Below, in pieces: positions 44,249 to 45,723 of a stretch of 45,723 nucleotides of DNA (position 1 is its first letter; each line of letters begins with the position of its first letter). Source of the DNA: Syntrophomonas sp. DTU018 (GTDB lineage Bacteria > Bacillota > Syntrophomonadia > Syntrophomonadales > Syntrophomonadaceae); the NCBI GenBank assembly GCA_001513155.1, contig LFSR01000033.1:1-45723 (forward strand), read 5' to 3'. The position numbers and the translations under genes are program-made. The notes beneath the pieces were generated by a model. That model ran no database searches. It was not told where the DNA came from and saw only the letters and a list, made by a program, of their open reading frames with translations.

Positions 44249-45234
44249 TGGGCATAGAATCCAGAGTCAGGTACTTTACTGATACTTTCGCTGTCTAACT
44301 CTTTTATATTGGTTAAATAGGCCTTGACTTCTTCCCGGCATTCCTGACTGGGAACATAGTAAAAATCAATCCGCTCCAAAGCAGCTTTTATGACAGCGGG
44401 CGGAACAGGAAGGATATCCTGGCTCTTTTCTATAGCCAAGTCCGGATTGGCATTGGCCCACTCTATAGATTTATTAAACAATTCCACAAACTTTTCGGTT
44501 TCAGTCGGGTAATCTTTCAAGAATTGTTTGGTAACAAACAAACCGGAAATAGGTATTCTCTCCTCACTCTGTCCAGTCATGTCAGCCCAGTATTTCTGGA
44601 AATCCAATACCACTTGGCCTTTACCGCCCTGGATAGCCATAGTTACGAAAGGTTCAGGCAAAGCGGCAAAATCAATTTTGCCTTCCTTAAACAGAGCCAC
44701 AATTTCCTGGGGCGGTGCATAATTGATATTTACGTCTACTCCTGGCTCCAGTCCCGCTTCTTTAAATGAAGCCCGCATGATTACATCAGCCGTTTGGCCC
44801 TTGCCTACCGGAGTATATACATTCATGTTTTTCATGGAAGTCCAGTCTTCAAACTCTACACCGTCTTTGGCGATCAAATAAAATAATTTCCAACCATGAA
44901 TCCCCAGCAATGCTATATCTACGCCTTGATTGTAGATGTTGACGCCGGCACTGATGGGCATGACTAAAAATTGAACTTCATTTTTGGCCAGACTAGCCAG
45001 TACTTCGTCGTTATTATTCCAATACCGTACGGTCACATCCAACTCACCGGCAACTTCTTTGGCGTCCATACCTATTACCGGAATGACGGTAGGCCCGGAA
45101 GGATTTAACAATACTACTTCCTCGACGGGCTGCATCACAGGCGTAGTGACAGTGGGTGTACTGTTATGTTTATAGATATACACTCCCGCCGCCACTAGAA
45201 GAATCGCCACAACACCAATAATAAGTTTTCTCAT
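44245..45234 (-). CDS. ABC transporter substrate-binding protein, NMT1/SsuA-like
   Basis: A 329-residue extracytoplasmic binding protein. Residues 2-21 (RKLIIGVVAILLVAAGVYIY) are a hydrophobic anchor without a lipobox cysteine, so it is held as an uncleaved signal anchor or released, unlike the lipoprotein form usual in Firmicutes. The NMT1-like fold shows NEVQFLVMPISAGVNIYNQG, NVYTPVGKGQTADVIMRASF and KIDFAALPEPFVTMAI, the standard ligand-cleft regions. Candidates for ligand are sulfonates, nitrate, thiamine precursors or similar small molecules; nothing in the neighbourhood decides. It has a ggaggggg site. Confidence 0.88.
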   Translation of the reverse strand: MRKLIIGVVAILLVAAGVYIYKHNSTPTVTTPVMQPVEEVVLLNPSGPTVIPVIGMDAKEVAGELDVTVRYWNNNDEVLASLAKNEVQFLVMPISAGVNIYNQGVDIALLGIHGWKLFYLIAKDGVEFEDWTSMKNMNVYTPVGKGQTADVIMRASFKEAGLEPGVDVNINYAPPQEIVALFKEGKIDFAALPEPFVTMAIQGGKGQVVLDFQKYWADMTGQSEERIPISGLFVTKQFLKDYPTETEKFVELFNKSIEWANANPDLAIEKSQDILPVPPAVIKAALERIDFYYVPSQECREEVKAYLTNIKELDSESISKVPDSGFYAQ

Positions 45235-45503
45235 TCCCTTTCCCCCTCCATTTGATTTTTCTTATCTAACTTTAAAAATTTGCCATCAAGGTTAAAAACT
45301 ACAATTCTATATTTCATTTAACCATCCTGCCAAAAAAGGGAAATATTTGCTATTATTCATTATCCGGAATTAATTTGTTGAAAAATTACTTTATATCTAA
45401 AACCAGCAGGATTTTAAGGTAAAATAGGAAATGTACAGTTCTCATAATTTTTACAAGCAAGTATTATATGAATAAAGCAAATTAATCACTAGGAGTGATA
45501 GAC
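45235..45503. other. Divergent intergenic region with promoters for both sides
   Basis: About 270 AT-rich bases lie between the leftward binding-protein gene and the rightward lipoprotein gene. No repeat or hairpin stands out, and I cannot place promoter boxes with confidence. Confidence 0.35.
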
Positions 45504-45723
45504 CTGAGAAAGATCAGTGTTATCTTGCTAGGTTTTATGATATTTTTGTCAGGTTGTGCTGCCAATTTTGAAAGGGGACTGTTTTTAACAGAAAATCCCC
45601 TTCTGAATGAAAAATGGGCTCAGGAAAATGTAAATTCTTCCAAAAGCACCTCCACAGATATAATGAGGATTTTGCATAACTCCGTTTTTCTTGAAGTCAG
45701 TGCAGTGAATACATCGTTAAACA
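45504..45723 (+). CDS. Putative lipoprotein, N-terminal part (runs off the window), non-ATG start
   Basis: 73 codons are open to the right edge. Residues 2-18 (RKISVILLGFMIFLSGC) are a lipoprotein signal peptide with lipobox LSGC, so Cys18 would be lipidated and the protein anchored outside the membrane. The mature start AANFERGLFLTENPLLNEKW is not recognised. The aggag site at 45491-45495 is eight bases before CTG 45504, which is then the start codon; GTG 45495 is in frame too but overlaps the site. The rest is outside the window. Confidence 0.65.
   Translation, partial: MRKISVILLGFMIFLSGCAANFERGLFLTENPLLNEKWAQENVNSSKSTSTDIMRILHNSVFLEVSAVNTSLN

Overview
The window reads as chromosome of a spore-forming, anaerobic, low-to-mid GC Firmicute, most like the Syntrophomonadaceae or related Clostridia. 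The grounds are a DUF224-type membrane FeS oxidoreductase of the kind that links EtfAB to quinone in Syntrophomonas, an 11-gene complex I operon without nuoEFG, a pyruvate formate-lyase pair, an LCP cell-wall protein and Gram-positive-type ribosome binding sites. This assignment is inferred from gene content; no taxonomic marker was searched.

Layout. 1-173: edge of an IS256-family element with the first 24 codons of its transposase. 318-2454: initiator tRNA-Met with its own promoter and terminator, then typA. 2583-4872: a sodium:alanine symporter gene (frameshifted near its start) facing a YitT-family membrane protein. 5118-14570: a carbohydrate island. manC, a phosphomannomutase, a GT4 glycosyltransferase and a six-hairpin glycosidase-like protein lie on the plus strand. 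A PAS histidine kinase and a 1176-residue glycosyltransferase-GH130 fusion lie on the minus strand. Together they look like a GDP-mannose-fed system that builds and phosphorolyses a beta-mannan or mannoside reserve. 14681-18590: a structured repeat, oligoendopeptidase F, a small secreted DUF2680-like protein, a cupin and a methyltransferase. 18687-18963: dispersed palindromic repeats.

19016-31088 (all minus strand): nuoABCDHIJKLMN followed directly by the DUF224/EMO-like FeS protein. The NADH-oxidising module is absent, so the electron donor is probably ferredoxin or another carrier. The EMO-like protein next to it suggests a quinone-linked route between beta-oxidation electrons and the proton-pumping complex. 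31461-38691: a PGB-LysM-propeller protein, a flavin reductase-like protein, an LCP protein, HflX and a frameshifted ABC-F ATPase. 38785-42317: pflB-pflA bracketed by inverted copies of the same dispersed repeat. 42436-45723: a small unknown protein, a nitrate/sulfonate/taurine-type ABC transporter (ATPase, permease, binding protein) and the start of a lipoprotein gene.

The points most worth following are the GT-GH130 fusion, whose GT half lacks an obvious DXD, and its mannose cluster; the EFG-less complex I joined to an EMO; the repeat family bracketing pflBA; and two genes each broken by one extra base in a four-base homopolymer, which is either assembly error or real slippage.
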